Assembly (NCBI GenBank): GCA_013396525.1
Contig: VWYX01000284.1
Span: 62,001-126,000 of the forward strand
Source: Chaetorhynchus papuensis
Lineage: Eukaryota; Chordata; Aves; Passeriformes; Rhipiduridae
Reading direction: 5' to 3'
Length of the DNA: 64,000 nucleotides
The translations under genes and the position numbers were made by a program. Positions 24,659 through 37,429 of the stretch are shown piece after piece (within the stretch, counting starts at the first letter, position 1; each line of letters opens with the position of its first letter). Under the pieces are notes generated by a model. That model made no database searches. It worked only from the letters and a program-made list of their open reading frames with translations, and had not been told where the DNA came from.

Positions 24659-24909
24659 ATACCATAACCTTAAGAATGCAGTCGGTTTGTCAGAGAGTTG
24701 GCCCTTGTTCCTCATGTTTGAAGAGGCAACTAAATGGCTTCCTGGGATTAATTAAATGGCAGAGAAGACTGGTTCCTGCTTGTGTGAGAACTATTTACAG
24801 TGAGACGGGGAAATGGGAAAAAAGCTATGGGTTGGAGACAAGAAAACGAGTTGAAAATTGGTGGCTCCCAAGAATAAAGGATCAGTTCTGCAGAATTTCA
24901 GAAACTGAT
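24659..24909 (+). CDS. LARS2: LARS2 exon 2: start codon, presequence, N-terminus (residues 1-78)
   Basis: The acceptor is a T-rich tract plus TTCTCAG and the donor is GAT|GTAAGC, phase 0. Translation starts at 24,676, after 17 bases of 5'UTR. The start context is AGA ATG C, with A at -3. The frame stays open upstream through the acceptor, but the only ATG in exon 1 is out of use, so this Met is the best start. The first 42 residues contain seven Arg/Lys and no acid, the pattern of a cleaved mitochondrial matrix-targeting peptide; the first Glu is residue 43, in TIYSETGKW. The 'CLKRQLNG' and 'IYS-TGKW' segments match human LARS2. The rest, ending in ISETD, leads into the catalytic domain. Confidence 0.93.
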
Positions 24910-26756
24910 GTAAGCATTATGAGAAATTTGGAGATTACATGTTTGATATTTTTTGTTTTCTTAGAATGGAATTAATTGAAACTCAGTACAGATGGCTTAT
25001 AATGATTAGATGTACATTACATTTTAGGGAAAATACTTTAGTGTAGATTATTAAAAACCATTAATGAAATAGGTAAACAAAAATAATTTTAAAATCCTAA
25101 GGAAAAATACAGTGATAGGCAAAGTATAAACTTGTAAATTTAGGAAGTGTTTAAGTAATCAATTCTTTCTTTGTATATTATACAGTATTTGGGAATGAAT
25201 TATTTAAAGTATTAAAAGAAACATCAATTCATAACTTTTGTAAACAATTTTCTCGAGGTTCTGTTCCCAGTGTTATGACAAATCTATTACACTACACCCT
25301 GTGACTCACTAAAATCTGCGTTAAGGGAAAATTATTTTTTTAATATTTTCTGGTTTACAGTCTCATAGGAGTAGTAAGCGACTTGAAGAAAAAAAAAAAG
25401 TTTTCCCATGCAATAAAAGATCTTGAAAACAACGGTATCTCAGTCTCTGACTCTTTTTGCCTTCACAATTATTCTTTCACAATAGATAAAAAATATTTTT
25501 GCGCCCCTTTATGTTATTTGTTCATCTCTCTTAAAATGTGCCTTCTCTCAGACAAAAAAATAATGCTATCAAAATGTTGAAGAGACAAAAGAGCTTGCTT
25601 TTTCTGGGGAAGAAAACTGAGATGAAATTGTGAACATGTGTACCTGTAGCAGGGAAAGCATTCATTTAGTCTTGTGTCTTTGATATACATAGATATCATA
25701 TATAGCGTACATATGCTAAGTTCTAAATTGTATTTTTAATTACATTTTTTTTATCCTTACAGTCGAAGTAGATTTAATAACATCTCGTATTAAGAGGCAA
25801 GTAGTGTATAGTGCTGTAATGAAGTACTCAGATTAATTCTGATTTTGCTGTGATTGTACGAAAGTTATAAAGAAGTATTATTTGACAAATATTAATAGAG
25901 TTTTATTCAGAATAGTAAAAGCTGAAAGCTGCCTGTAATTTTTTTTTTATTATTAACATAAGAAAAATAATGTAAGAACTTAGTAAGTATCAATGATACT
26001 TGATACTATCAATGTATCAGTGATTAATTCAGTGATAATCAAGATGTATTAGGAATAATTGATGTGAGAGAGGATTTGTGATTTCTTTGTAACTTCTGTC
26101 ATTTTAATTAAACCTAACTAAATGAAATTTTTAGTTTCTTTTCACTATGCAAAATACTGCTTGTAAGATGTGTTTGGATCTGAGCATAGGTAGTGAAACA
26201 GAACAGTTTCCCTTTAGCAGATGTTCATGCAATTGCAAATGATGTAGTCACTCTGGGAGTTACTGCAGTTCAGCTGACAAAAAGCAACTGGCCAGGAGTG
26301 AGCTCTGTGTTTGTTGCAGATACAAAGTAAAACATTAATTATTTAAACTGTTATGAGAGTAATTTAATCTGCTATGTTTTCATGTTTTTGTTGGGGCAGA
26401 CTAAGAACACATAGATAATCAGTTGCAGATGCTACAGTGGAAATGGTGCTTTGTTAAGCTTCAGTTCTGTCAATATAGCTTTTTTTGAGTAAAAGTGGAT
26501 TAATTTTCATAACATTCAAGTGGCATGTGAGTGTCAGTATAAATTGATGAGGTGGCAGCAAAGTCTGCTAAAACATCTCCACTTACAGCCCCAAAGAATT
26601 TGATCCAATGAACTTTGTCAGTGCTCACTTGGATCAGTTACAGCAGAACCGTGTTTCTCTTTGTGGCATCGTGTAGTAGTTTATAATGTGCTCATGTATT
26701 TGTTCAAGTGAAATGCTAACTCATGTAGTTACTAGTTTCTAAAAATTTCTTTCTAG
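24910..26756 (+). other. LARS2: LARS2 intron 2
   Basis: Strongly AT-rich, with poly-A/T runs at 24,641-24,648 (just before exon 2), 25,389-25,398 and 25,940-25,948. A stretch rich in TGATA/TATCA words occurs around 25,985-26,045. I see no transposon, RNA gene or second exon. Confidence 0.6.
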
Positions 26757-26885
26757 AAATCAAGACCAAAATTTTATGTGCTTTCTATGTTCCCATATCC
26801 TTCTGGGAAGCTTCACATGGGCCATGTTCGTGTCTACACCATCAGTGATGCAGTAGCTCGGTTCCAGAAAATGAGAGGGATGCAG
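26757..26885 (+). CDS. LARS2: LARS2 exon 3: HIGH motif (residues 79-121)
   Basis: Acceptor TTTCTTTCTAG, donor CAG|GTAAGA, 43 whole codons, phase 0 at both ends. It encodes the start of the class I Rossmann fold. The sequence KFYVLSMFPYPSGKLHMGHV spans residues 83-102 and carries the HIGH signature as HMGH at 98-101. In class I synthetases its histidines bind ATP during leucyl-adenylate formation. The MFPYPSG segment just before it is characteristic of leucyl-tRNA synthetases and contributes to the leucine pocket. It closes with RFQKMRGMQ. This exon alone identifies the family; the mitochondrial paralogue is picked out by close agreement with human LARS2. Confidence 0.97.
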
Positions 26886-27118
26886 GTAAGAATAGATCAG
26901 CGGTAGGACTGGGTGGGGGTTTTTTATATTTTAATATCATATAGTATTATATCATTATATCATTAGTATTTTCCAAAATCCATGAAAGTGGAATATGTGC
27001 TGCAGGTGTGTAGATAATGACCCATTAAGCTTTGAATATTGAAATTTGAGACTTCAAAGCCGGTGGTGTTCAGAACTCACTGCCGGTAAAAGTTGGTTAG
27101 AAGCTACCTCTGATGATA

Positions 27119-27139
27119 CAGCTGATGCTGCATCAGCTG
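27119..27139. repeat. Perfect 21-base palindrome
   Basis: CAGCTGATGC and GCATCAGCTG are exact reverse complements around a single central T. It contains two CAGCTG E-box cores. Confidence 0.85.
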
Positions 27140-29874
27140 CCTAAATCTACTGATGTATGGCACAGTGTCACTGAGACCTGTGGGCCTCACAGTTTCTGTG
27201 AGAGGAGACTGACAACCATCCTGCCATCTGGCTGGGACTGGGGGAAGGAAAAAGTGTACCTGGCAAGAGAAAACAGACACCACCAAAATCAACTGCTTTC
27301 GCCTCTTCTGCTCCTGAGAACCAGTTCGTGTCATTTGTGAGACACGGAGGGACAGCTTCTGGGCCAGCTGGGAGGGAAACCGTTTTTTATTTCCTATTGC
27401 TGCCAGTCAGATGAACAGGATGATGTCACATGTTACATCATGTGTGTGTAGCTAAAAGTTTCTGTTCTGTAGCATCTCACCCCTTGGCTTGCCCGTTTCA
27501 GCCTTGCTCATATATATGAAATATCTTCTGAAGGTGCAGGTCTGCGAGGTAGGCTAAGCCTAATTTTCTTGCTGTGTCTACAAGGAGAAATCTCATTTTC
27601 CCTTCCACATTTCTCTGTTTCCCCGTCTCCCCTATGCTGGCCGTTGTTTCTCCCTCGCTCCCTTTTGTCTCTCCGTTAGGTTGAAAGGGTAGCTGAGAGC
27701 CTTGTTCCTGTAATAGGCAGTGGGATCCTGGCTGGCATTCTGCAGTAAAGGCTGGCAAGGTAAAATTTGAAGGATGTAAAAGGAAGGTGTGGGAGAGCTG
27801 TGGCCTGAGCGACAGCCATATTACAGAGGAAAGACATTTGCTAAAGGGAAAATGTGAAGAATCTGAGAAAACAGTAGGAAGGAGGAATATGGAAAGAGAA
27901 GGGAACAAAGAGAAAAATAGCATAGGCAAGGATCTAGGATGACAGAAAGGATTCTCTCTAATGTACAAGAGAGAAGGAGCAGCTCGAGAATATAGGAATC
28001 AACCTCAAAAGAGTGCAAAGAAGATGAAATGGAGGAAGAAAAGTTAGTTGCTCGTTGTGGTACTAAGTGCAATTTCCTTGCTACAAGTGCTGCAGAAGTG
28101 TAGCATTTCCTGGATTTATCACCCTCTATGAGACTCTGATAGGTATTGCCACTGCATTATTCAGTGTGCTGCCTTTCCAAACACTATGTGTTTTATGCCA
28201 GTGATGAACATACCATGCACTGAATACTTGCTGCTGCTTTACAGAAAGGCATTCTTAGGCTTTCAAACTTACAGGAAAAAGAAATAACTGCCTTAGACTT
28301 TAAATTAGAAAAAAACCCCAATGTCTGTTGTAACACTTAACCTTTCCTGACTCCTCTGAATGACCAGAACTTGGATATCACTAAAAAAATTGAGCTAACA
28401 AGGCATTTGAAGGGATGGTTGATTCTTGCTTGATGTTAAGACCATTGATGAAATGTCATTTCAGGATACAGCCATCTCTTTTCAATAGCGGAGAAAGAAG
28501 GTAGCCAATAAATTGCTGTTCAGAAAGATGAAAACTTGCTTCTTCTTGTACTTGCAAAAATAAAGTGAAAATAATTATCTACATCCAGTAGCATGCTCTA
28601 GTTGTAAGCTTTTGAATACAAGGTAAGTGAGCACCTTTAATAGAAACATTTGGAGAAAAGTAAAGAGGTAATATAATTTCAATGAAATACAAGAGCCACC
28701 ATGCAAACAAGTTTTTATTTTCACATTTGCCTATTTTTTCCAGAAAAAAAATTCCAGACTTTTCAAGTTTTTACATCTTGCATTTCAGCATATTTTTATA
28801 TTTCATGTAAAAATTACTTTGAAGAAGTGCCTGTAGAACATGCTGGATTTCTAAAAATACTTGTATCTTCTGTTACGTTAACCAGTTTGAACATCTATTT
28901 TTGACTAAAGGTGGGCAGCCAAAGAATTTAACTTTCATTTACGATTAAGAGGCATTAAAAATCTCTCAGATGATTTTCTGAGTATGTCAGATTAAGAGAC
29001 ATTATGTTAGTGATGTGCATTAAGTTGCTGGAACTTACATTAACCTTAAAAAAATTTTCCTTTATTACCCGTGCTAATTTCTCCTTCACTTAGAGTCTTT
29101 ATAATTGATTTTTTCCTTGAACTTAATTTATCAGCCTCTAAAAGTTATCTCTGCCCTTTGTCATGGTTGTACAATCTGTTAAAGATTATTATGATGATTA
29201 AAATATTGTGGTGATTGTAGCTTAAGACATGGTTATATCACAAAATTTGATATATTCCCAAGAAAAATAATTTTTTCCCTGTACTCAAGGAATTACTGGA
29301 ATTCTTCAGTACATGAAAAGAAAGAATGTTTTAGAAACAAAACTCTTAGTATGAATAATTTTGAAGTTATTGCATTGATTTTCTATTTCTTTCTCAAAAT
29401 TCAGCTTTAATACCATGTTTGAAAGCCTAGGGACTGCTAATTTTTCTCCAATCAAAAATCTGAGTAGAAGTGAATCCATTTCAGGCATTCAATGCAAGGT
29501 TAGGGTAAGATTTTTGAGCACTAATGTTGTTTAAACTTTGTATCCATCATTTAAAAAAAACCAGTGTAAGGCAACAAGGAATGATGGGCTGTTACCATGA
29601 AAATTACAGGCAAGACCATTCAGATTTACAGTTTCCAGGGAAAGCTTCAGACTGTGATATTTATTATTTAATCAACAGTGAGGGGAAATGTCTATGGTGT
29701 GTACCTAGTTGACAAGAATATATGATTGAGTAAGAGAACAATTTATGTTGAACAAGGTGGAGGTATTTTTCATAAAGAATGCCTTAATGAGAAAACTGTA
29801 GATTAGTTACATAGTGATTTAATCTGAACAGGCAAGAAATTGCCCATATTTTGTAATATTTTAGTAAGGATAGG

Positions 29875-29936
29875 CTAGAATACATTTACGAAGAGATTAG
29901 ATGTCCTAGAATACATTTATGAAGGGATTAGATATC
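29875..29936. repeat. 31-base tandem duplication
   Basis: Two adjacent copies, 29,875-29,905 and 29,906-29,936, both begin CTAGAATACATTTA and differ at three positions. This is a local duplication, old enough to have gained a few changes. Confidence 0.85.
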
Positions 29937-31940
29937 CTTTTGAACTTCTTTGGAATGCAGTTGTGTAATTTCATATTGGAGGTATTTTGAAATTTTAACT
30001 GGGAAAGTTTTAAACCATTTGGATTCTGTTGTAGTTTTGTTTTTTCTAAAATGGAACATTTGTATTCAACTTTTTCAGCTCAATAAGATCTGATTTTGTT
30101 TCAATTAAAATATTCTAGAGAGGTAATGCACACTGAAAGCTACTGATACTTGCCAGAAACCTGTACTTCACCAGCACTTTAAGTGGGAAAATAAATATTT
30201 ATTGCTTTTTTCCCTACCTTGTTTTTGAAAGAAATACTGCTTCAATATAAAATTGTAGACGAAAGCATTGTGAAGCATCTTGTTCCAGCACTCACTCCTC
30301 AAGGACCTGTAGGCAGTGCATGGGAAGCAAACTGTCATGTACTTGGATTGGGTTGCTGGATAAATGGTTTGTAGAATACATCTGTTTGAAGATAACTTGT
30401 TTACATTTTGGTTGCTGAAGATGAAGTTTGAAGTCTGTGCATGGGGAATGTAAGCCATATAGATTACTTTGCATGAATGCACTAAGTTAATCTTTCCCAA
30501 ATAGGTTAAGGGTGACATGTTTCTTGAAGTACAGTTAAAACAATTTTTGGATATGCAGAGTTCTAGATCTTATTACAAACATATTTCTTATAAAATGCTA
30601 TGAAAAGTAATTTATGTATTTTAAATTATAAATTTGTAGCTATTGATAAATTAATCCAGAACTATGATGTGCAGTTTCTGGCTGTGTTTACTCTGTGAAT
30701 TTACATGCATGTTGTGAATTCAAATGTAGGAGTTTTTTAAGAAGTGAAGAGATTTCCTATTCATTTTTTGAGAGTGCTGTGTAGAAATGATAGAGATATT
30801 CATGGTGATTTTCACTATGGCAGATTTCCAGTCTGCTGTTTCTCTGGGAACAAGTATTTACCATTTCTTTATCATGCTATCAGTATCATGTCTTTGATAA
30901 ATTCCAAAGTGGATAATTTGTGCCTCTCAGAGGACTGAGAATAATTCCCTTAGTGATCAGTAAACAGAGAGTGATTCAGTTCAATAGTTCCTGTGATATC
31001 TTCTTAATGAAACTGGTACCAAAGCAAGGCAGTCACATGTTAGACTTGTACAGAACTGAGAATAATCCTTTCTGCAATCAAATCAGGGTGAAATTCCTGC
31101 ATGCTAGAATCACACCATATTTATTATTTCTTAATTTATACTTCAGCTGGGATGGATGGGATTAGAATATAGTCAGTGATATTTCTGCAATAGCCCTAAA
31201 TGACTTAAAGAGCGTTTTCTTTTTATCCATAACATCTCTTCTTTTAAATTGGATGTATTTTTATTAATTGTTTTCCCTTTCAGCAGTGAATCTTAATACT
31301 CTTGAAATTGCAAAATTGAATGGTATTGAAGACAGACAGGCAAGTTTAATTAAAACTCTATAACTAATTAATCAGTAAGATGAATTATTTCAACACAGAT
31401 CCATTTTCTGATCATCACTAGCTACTGTTCTCCACCTTTTCTTGTGTGAGGCTGTAGTGTCCTTTTGTCAGGTTATTTCATGTGGTATAAATCAAGTAGA
31501 AAACATTACAAGTATTGTGTGTGAATTGAATCTTATTTAATTTCAGTTTTCCCATAGCCTGTACTGAAGGTGTTAATGAGTTCACTCTGTTTCATTTTGA
31601 AAGAAAAAGAGAAAATGTGATATAATTTTAAATGTAATTCTGTTAGACAAGAATGTGTGAGATTAAGGAGGCAAAAGATAACTTTGTTCTCAAGATGTTT
31701 GTGGTACTCTCTGGATGTTGAATAATTTCTCGTATTTTATGTTTTGTGAGAATAGAAATAAATGGGCATTTTATGTTTTGATAGAAATCTGTATGGGTTG
31801 ATTATTTTGAAAATGTCTTCTCTAATATGCAGCATTGTGTTGCAGAGAAGGATTGAAATAGTCCTTTTTAGAATGTACACACTGGTCGAAAATTCCTTGT
31901 TTTAATCTATTTCCAGGCATGCCTTATCTTCTTGGGGGGG

Positions 31941-31974
31941 TTGTTTGTTTGTTTGTTTGTTTGATTGATTGATG
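31941..31974. repeat. TTTG then TTGA microsatellite
   Basis: About five TTTG units run directly into about three TTGA units, preceded by a run of seven G at 31,934-31,940. Confidence 0.85.
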
Positions 31975-34900
31975 GTGGTAATTTTCAGCTGTTGTGTGAT
32001 GGTGTCTATTACTGGGTACACTTAAAAGAGGATCTAGGCTTCACTCAGGTGTGCTGTAATATGTCAATATACATTAGATTTTCAACAAGTTCAGCCCATT
32101 GTAGGCAGTCAGTGGAAGGAGCAGCCATCCTTTCCCCTCTCCAACTGCAAGTCCTCACTGTATCACGTGTCTGTGATTGCACAATTGTGAGATCTATAAT
32201 GGAGCTAGGGATGTTTTCTGGCAGCTGGAACTTGGGATCATGGATCACTTGTTTTGTCAGCCTTTTTTGATTAGTTCATGTCAAGTGTGTCATGGGGCTA
32301 TAAGTAGGGATAGGAATGTAGACTTTGCTGTATCAATTCAAACCACTAATTTGTCAGCAAGCCTCTTAATTTTCAGTTTTGGTCGTCTTCTTTTATTACA
32401 CATTCTCTGAATTAAATATATTTATTTGCAGGCCTTTCTGACACTGATTCTGCTGTCTTTCTTAAAATTTAGAATGCATTGATTTGGGTATAAGAACAGT
32501 ATGTCAGCTCCCTAGTAGTAGTTCTGAGACATACTGAGCACATCAGGAGAGCAAACATGTTCTTTGTTTCCTTACAAAGACCGAGGGAAATTCACTGTTA
32601 TGTTCATGGAGGCTTAGAACTGAGTGTTATGAGAACATTGTCAGGTCTGTGTTATATAGTACACTGATCTCACCTACTGATGTCAGCGTGATGAGCTGAT
32701 TGTTACAGCAGTGAGTAGATGAAAATCCTCTGAGAGGAAGAGCTGAGATCTCAGCAGTGAATCAATGGAGTTACTTTGTCTTCCTCCCCTCAGTACCACA
32801 GTCACATAAAGAGCTCTAGCCATCATTAACAAAAGATGTTTCACCATGCTGTGAAATGGTTCTTAAAAATGCTTCAAGCCAGAGTCTTTGGGATCTAACG
32901 TGTTTCAAGATGCAGCTGTTTTCGTTTTTAATAATTTGTTCCCAAAAAGACCACTCAGTGTGGTAGTCACCGAGCACTTTGTTCCCCACACACTATTTAA
33001 TCTTTTCCTTGCAACGTTTTATGCTCCTGTGCAAACTGTGTAAAGTGGTAGAAAATGCCAGTCTTTCATAGTTGATCCTGCCTGATCATGTGAACTTCTG
33101 AGGATCTGAAGTTATGCCATGTGTGTTCAAGACTAACCTGGGATTTTTCAGCAGGAGGAGTTTACCTGTCCTCTTCATTGTGAGGATAAACACACAGCTG
33201 CCTTTGGTGATAGCACTGGCTTCTGCCATCATAAAATGGCTGAAACTACAGCCTGCCTCCTTTTACCTGGTGTAGGCATCCCTAGGCTTATGCAGCCTCC
33301 TGTTTAACAAGACACAGTCATTATTTGTTTTTCTTTCTCCTTGAGCCTTAGAGAAAATATTGTCTACCTAGAGAAGTGATGCTTGGAAGGATGGTCACTT
33401 CAGTGAACAGAATGGATCCCTCAGTGGCATAACGTTTAGAGGTTTCTGTTGGAAGCAACAGCATTCAAGAAAGTGGATGACTTTTTCTTCTGCTCATCTG
33501 TGCTGCTAGAGAGAGCAGCCATGTTTTCTGCTAGTTAGAGCCAGTGACCAACCCGTCAAAGAGCTTCAAGGAATAACCCTTTGATCTTCAAAACTGCTTT
33601 CTATTTTTTTCTTCCTATTTTTAATTTGTTTTGAGCAGTCGAACTGTTCCTTTTTCCTTTGTGCCAACTTTTGACATGTTAGTTGCTTATTTTCTTCTCC
33701 TCTTCCATTTCTCTTAAGATAATAAGTCGAGTTAAGATGTAATGTCAAATGCTGCATGGAGATTGTGGCATTTTTGCTGCATATTACAGCCAGAAGGAGC
33801 TGACCTGTTGTTTAGACAAATGCATTTCACAAATCTTTCAAAGTCATTCATGGTAGAGAAGTAAAAGAGACAATAAACTTGAAATCATTTTCTAAACCAC
33901 TGTGCATGTTACATTCATCTCTATAGCAACTACATAAATAGATCTATCCTGGAGGCTAATTTGAGGATATTTTTAATGTCTCTTTAAATTCAGTTTTCTG
34001 ATTGAAACTTGAATTAGCATACTTCTTCAGACCTTTCACTTGAGGAATGCTATTGGTCGTTAAATTGAACTTTTGAATGTGAAGAGTGAATATGGTATTT
34101 TTGATAAATGCTGGAATTGGAAGATGTGTGCACAGGTTGCTCCTTCTGGCGCTGATGGTACAGTGGTAAAATGCACATGAACTGTCTGGAGCATCCGTCA
34201 GCCCTTTTGGGGAGTCTGTAGCTGGTACTGAAGTTGTTTTTCCCACATCCTTTTGCTCAGGAGCATGAGAAATGAGATTGTGCCTTGCTTTTGGCTGCCT
34301 GTCTATACCCAGGAGATCTTCAGAAGCCAAATTTTACAAAAATTAACCAAGAGTGGTTTTTCTAATCTCATTTAATGTGCATCAATTTGTAGTAAGAGAA
34401 GGCATTTGTAGGAATGCAAAGGTAGGGCATTAGTCTGGGGCATTTAAATAGAGAAAATATGTATTATACATGGATAAAAAAAGTCTGGTTTATTTCGTCA
34501 CATCTGTCCAGAGACAGGTTGTCAGCAGTACTAGCGGTCAAAAAGAACTGAGTGGCATAAATGAATATTTTAATGTGTCCATAAAAAATTCTATTGATAT
34601 TTATAGCTTATGTAAAATGTACCTGTCTTTTTTTTTTCTTTTGTACCAATAGTTTTGACTGCTGGGTGGATGGCAAAGAAGGGGAAGGGCTGGGCAGAGG
34701 TGTGCTTCAGTGGGGGGTTGAGAAGTGATTTAGGTTCCAATTGACATTTTCCGTGTAAACTCCCCCCTCTATATGTGAGGAAACAAGCAGTTAAGATGCA
34801 TAATTTCTGATACTATGGTGTGAGGAACAATAGTTTGTCTGATAATAGGGAAAGTTTGTAACAAGGAACAGCATTCCAATTTCTGTTAGATTTAGACATG

Positions 34901-36286
34901 GAAAATGTGTTGTGCATGGGCCCTTACTGGGCTGGCTTGGATCACAGATGATCACAGGTTAATACCTTTGGTTTTGTTGCTGCACCAGTGGAGTAATGAT
35001 AGACAGCAGGTTTAGTTTTAGATCAGTACTGAAAATGAGAATGCTGAGGAATCGCATCTATTAAATCCTGTTGCTTTTACACTGTGTTGGTGCCTAGGGC
35101 ATCTTTATAAACACGTCTATAAAATATTTCTTATGAAATATTACATTAAGTCAGAAGATTGGAAAGTGGTGGCAAAGAAGAATAAAAATAATTCAAAGCA
35201 GTGACAAAAGTAGCTCTTATGCTTCCAAAATGAGCAGATTTTTCACATGGAGATATGAGATTAGGATGGCTGGGATTGCTTTTTTATTGCTTGTTTGCTT
35301 GCCTGCCACTAAGAAACATGTTCTTTATATAAATATGTATTTTAAGGGGTAAAAATTTTGATTTCTTGTAACTTGTAAAATGTTAGTCATGTTTTGCTAT
35401 TGTTAAACTTGCGTCATTTTAATCATGATTAATGAATTCACAGCATATTTTTAGGTTTAAGAATAGAATTGGCTTTATCAGCTATCCAGTATTTATGTGT
35501 TTAATGACAGCATCTTAAGTACTGGACTTTCTTTCCTTGGTTATTAAACAGGTTTTTTGAATACTTACTGTACTGCTAGGTTATTTTTCTAAATAACGTG
35601 CATGTTAATAGGAAAAATATATCTCTGTTGAAACAGAAATTATCTGTTATATTTTGTAGTAAACTTTTTTCCCACCTTTATTTATTTGTGGTCATGAAAT
35701 AACAATTTGTCAGTCAGTAGTACATATTTGCAAAAGATAATTTAGTAAAATTTGACTAAAACTGCTTTTCCTCATCTTCTTAATTTTATCTGGTTGATTT
35801 AAAATAATCATAGGGTATTTTTCTTTTATTTTGTTTTTCAACACAAAGGAAAAAAGTAGTAGGCTGCACATCATCAACAGTTATAAAACTATAGAACTGT
35901 TGATTCAATTCTTTTTACTTAACAACTTCTTTTTTAGAATGAATATTTGGTTCTGTCCAGTGGTAGCATCAACTGCTGACTTTTACCCCCACACAGACTT
36001 ACAAAGAGTTGATTTTTGTCATTGTCAACCTGATGTTGAAATAGTCATGAGAGTTTATTGCATAATACTTTAAACTCCCTCTAACATCTCATTGTAGATA
36101 ACAAGTGCACTTCATAGTCATCTTTTAAAGCAAAGCTGGCCATAGTTGGCAGATTTGGAAGAAGTTCAGTTCAGACAAAGCAAATGCTGGAATGCCAAGC
36201 ACTGTTCATTATTTGGAGGCCTCTGTGTGTTGCTGCTGCCATTCCAGAAAGTTGCATAACGTTGTGGTTTTTCTTTTTGCTGACAG

Positions 36287-36378
36287 GTGATAAATCCAAT
36301 GGGATGGGATGCATTTGGTTTACCAGCAGAAAATGCTGCAGTTGAACATGGCCTTCACCCTGCAAGCTGGACACAAAG
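36287..36378 (+). CDS. LARS2: LARS2 exon 4: NPMGWDAFGLPAEN block (residues 122-152)
   Basis: The acceptor is TTTTTGCTGACAG. The exon ends AAAG|GTTAAA after the second base of codon 152, phase 2. It encodes VINPMGWDAFGLPAENAA (residues 122-139), a signature of leucyl-tRNA synthetases within the Rossmann fold that shapes the active site, then VEHGLHPASWTQ. Human LARS2 has the same block with small changes (VERNLHPQSWTQ). The donor lacks the usual purine at +3 and G at +5 and is the weakest-looking of the set, but the reading frame and the match to human both need the junction here. Confidence 0.95.
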
Positions 36379-37429
36379 GTTAAATTAATTAAAATATGGC
36401 ATTTTCACTGTGAATACCTGTACTGTGGCCCCCATAAACCAAAAAAAGCAGAGCAAAACTGGCATAGAAGAAAGATGGTACAGGAAAAAAATGGGGTTAT
36501 CTGGGACCAAGGTTACTTGACAAAATTTTATGGGACTGTGTAGATGATTCTGTTTTGAAAAATAAATATATTGGGATGATTTTCAAGGTTTTAATCTCAA
36601 TGACTTTTAAATTGTAAAATGCTAGAATATCAAAAAGAGAAACATTTCCCAAACACCCAAACCAGAGGGTATAAATAAATCAGAAATTCATTATGGTGAG
36701 GTAAATCTTAGTACAGAATACGCAGTGGAAAATGATGAGTTACGTGGTTAGATTTACTAGCAGTTTTTAGTACCATGTGAGAGAAGAAGGAGGTAGTTGG
36801 GGTTTTTTGAGACTGGGTCTTGGAAAGCCATTATTGCTACTGATTTCTGTGAACTTTTTGGGCTTTAGACCACAGAATGGGGTGTTATGTTCCCCTAATA
36901 TTCTTTAAAATGAGTAAAAAATTATATAAGTAAATAATTTCTAAAAATTACTTGGAAACCAATCTTTCTGAGTGAAGTTGTTTGTTGTACTCTGGATGCA
37001 GTAATCTAGCTGTGTTATCTTTATAGATTAAGCTGATAGTGGAAGTGTCCCCCACTGCATTGAAATTTAAGAGGGCCCTTTGATTCAACTGCAGTAAAGA
37101 TAATTAAAAATAGTTAAGAAGTGATGCTTGAGTAATGCTTCTTTCAAACTGCAGTGCCATATTTACTTTTAACTTGCATTCAAATCAGGAGAAAAAAATA
37201 TATTGCCTCATATACTTAGCCATGGAAATTGGACCAGAATATATTAGGGAATTTAAAAATTCTTATTTGAGTATTCTGACAATTCTTAGTTTTATTACTA
37301 GTGAGATCATAGTGTTTAGAGGTTAACTAGTGCTTTTGATTTCTCAGAACTCTATAAGCACCAGATTTTAAATATGATCACATGATAGAAATATCTTAAG
37401 ATAATAATTTATTTTTTTTTTTTTTTCAG
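36379..37429 (+). other. LARS2: LARS2 intron 4
   Basis: A short (1.05 kb) AT-rich intron ending in an unusually long, almost unbroken T tract (37,412-37,426) before CAG. Nothing else recognisable is seen. Confidence 0.7.

Larger units (their letters stand above)
26886..36286 (+). other. LARS2: LARS2 intron 3
   Basis: A 9.4 kb AT-rich intron. Notable contents are an AT-rich repeat-like patch at 26,925-26,965; a less AT-rich block at 27,060-28,080 with a pyrimidine-rich then purine-rich half; a 21-base perfect palindrome (27,119-27,139); a 31-base tandem duplication (29,875-29,936); a TTTG/TTGA microsatellite (31,941-31,974); and an unassigned 124-codon minus-strand frame (33,956-34,330). I see no CR1 fragment. 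Confidence 0.6.

Noticed and set aside
24607..24675. Earlier in-frame ATG (24,607) for LARS2 exon 2
   Set aside because: It lies upstream of the splice acceptor at 24,657-24,658 and its codons read through the pyrimidine tract, so it is intronic. Met at 24,676 starts the homology and the presequence.
27498..27968. 156-codon minus-strand frame rich in Phe/Leu/Ser/Pro
   Set aside because: It follows the strand-biased pyrimidine/purine composition of this block. The peptide is low-complexity with no family resemblance.
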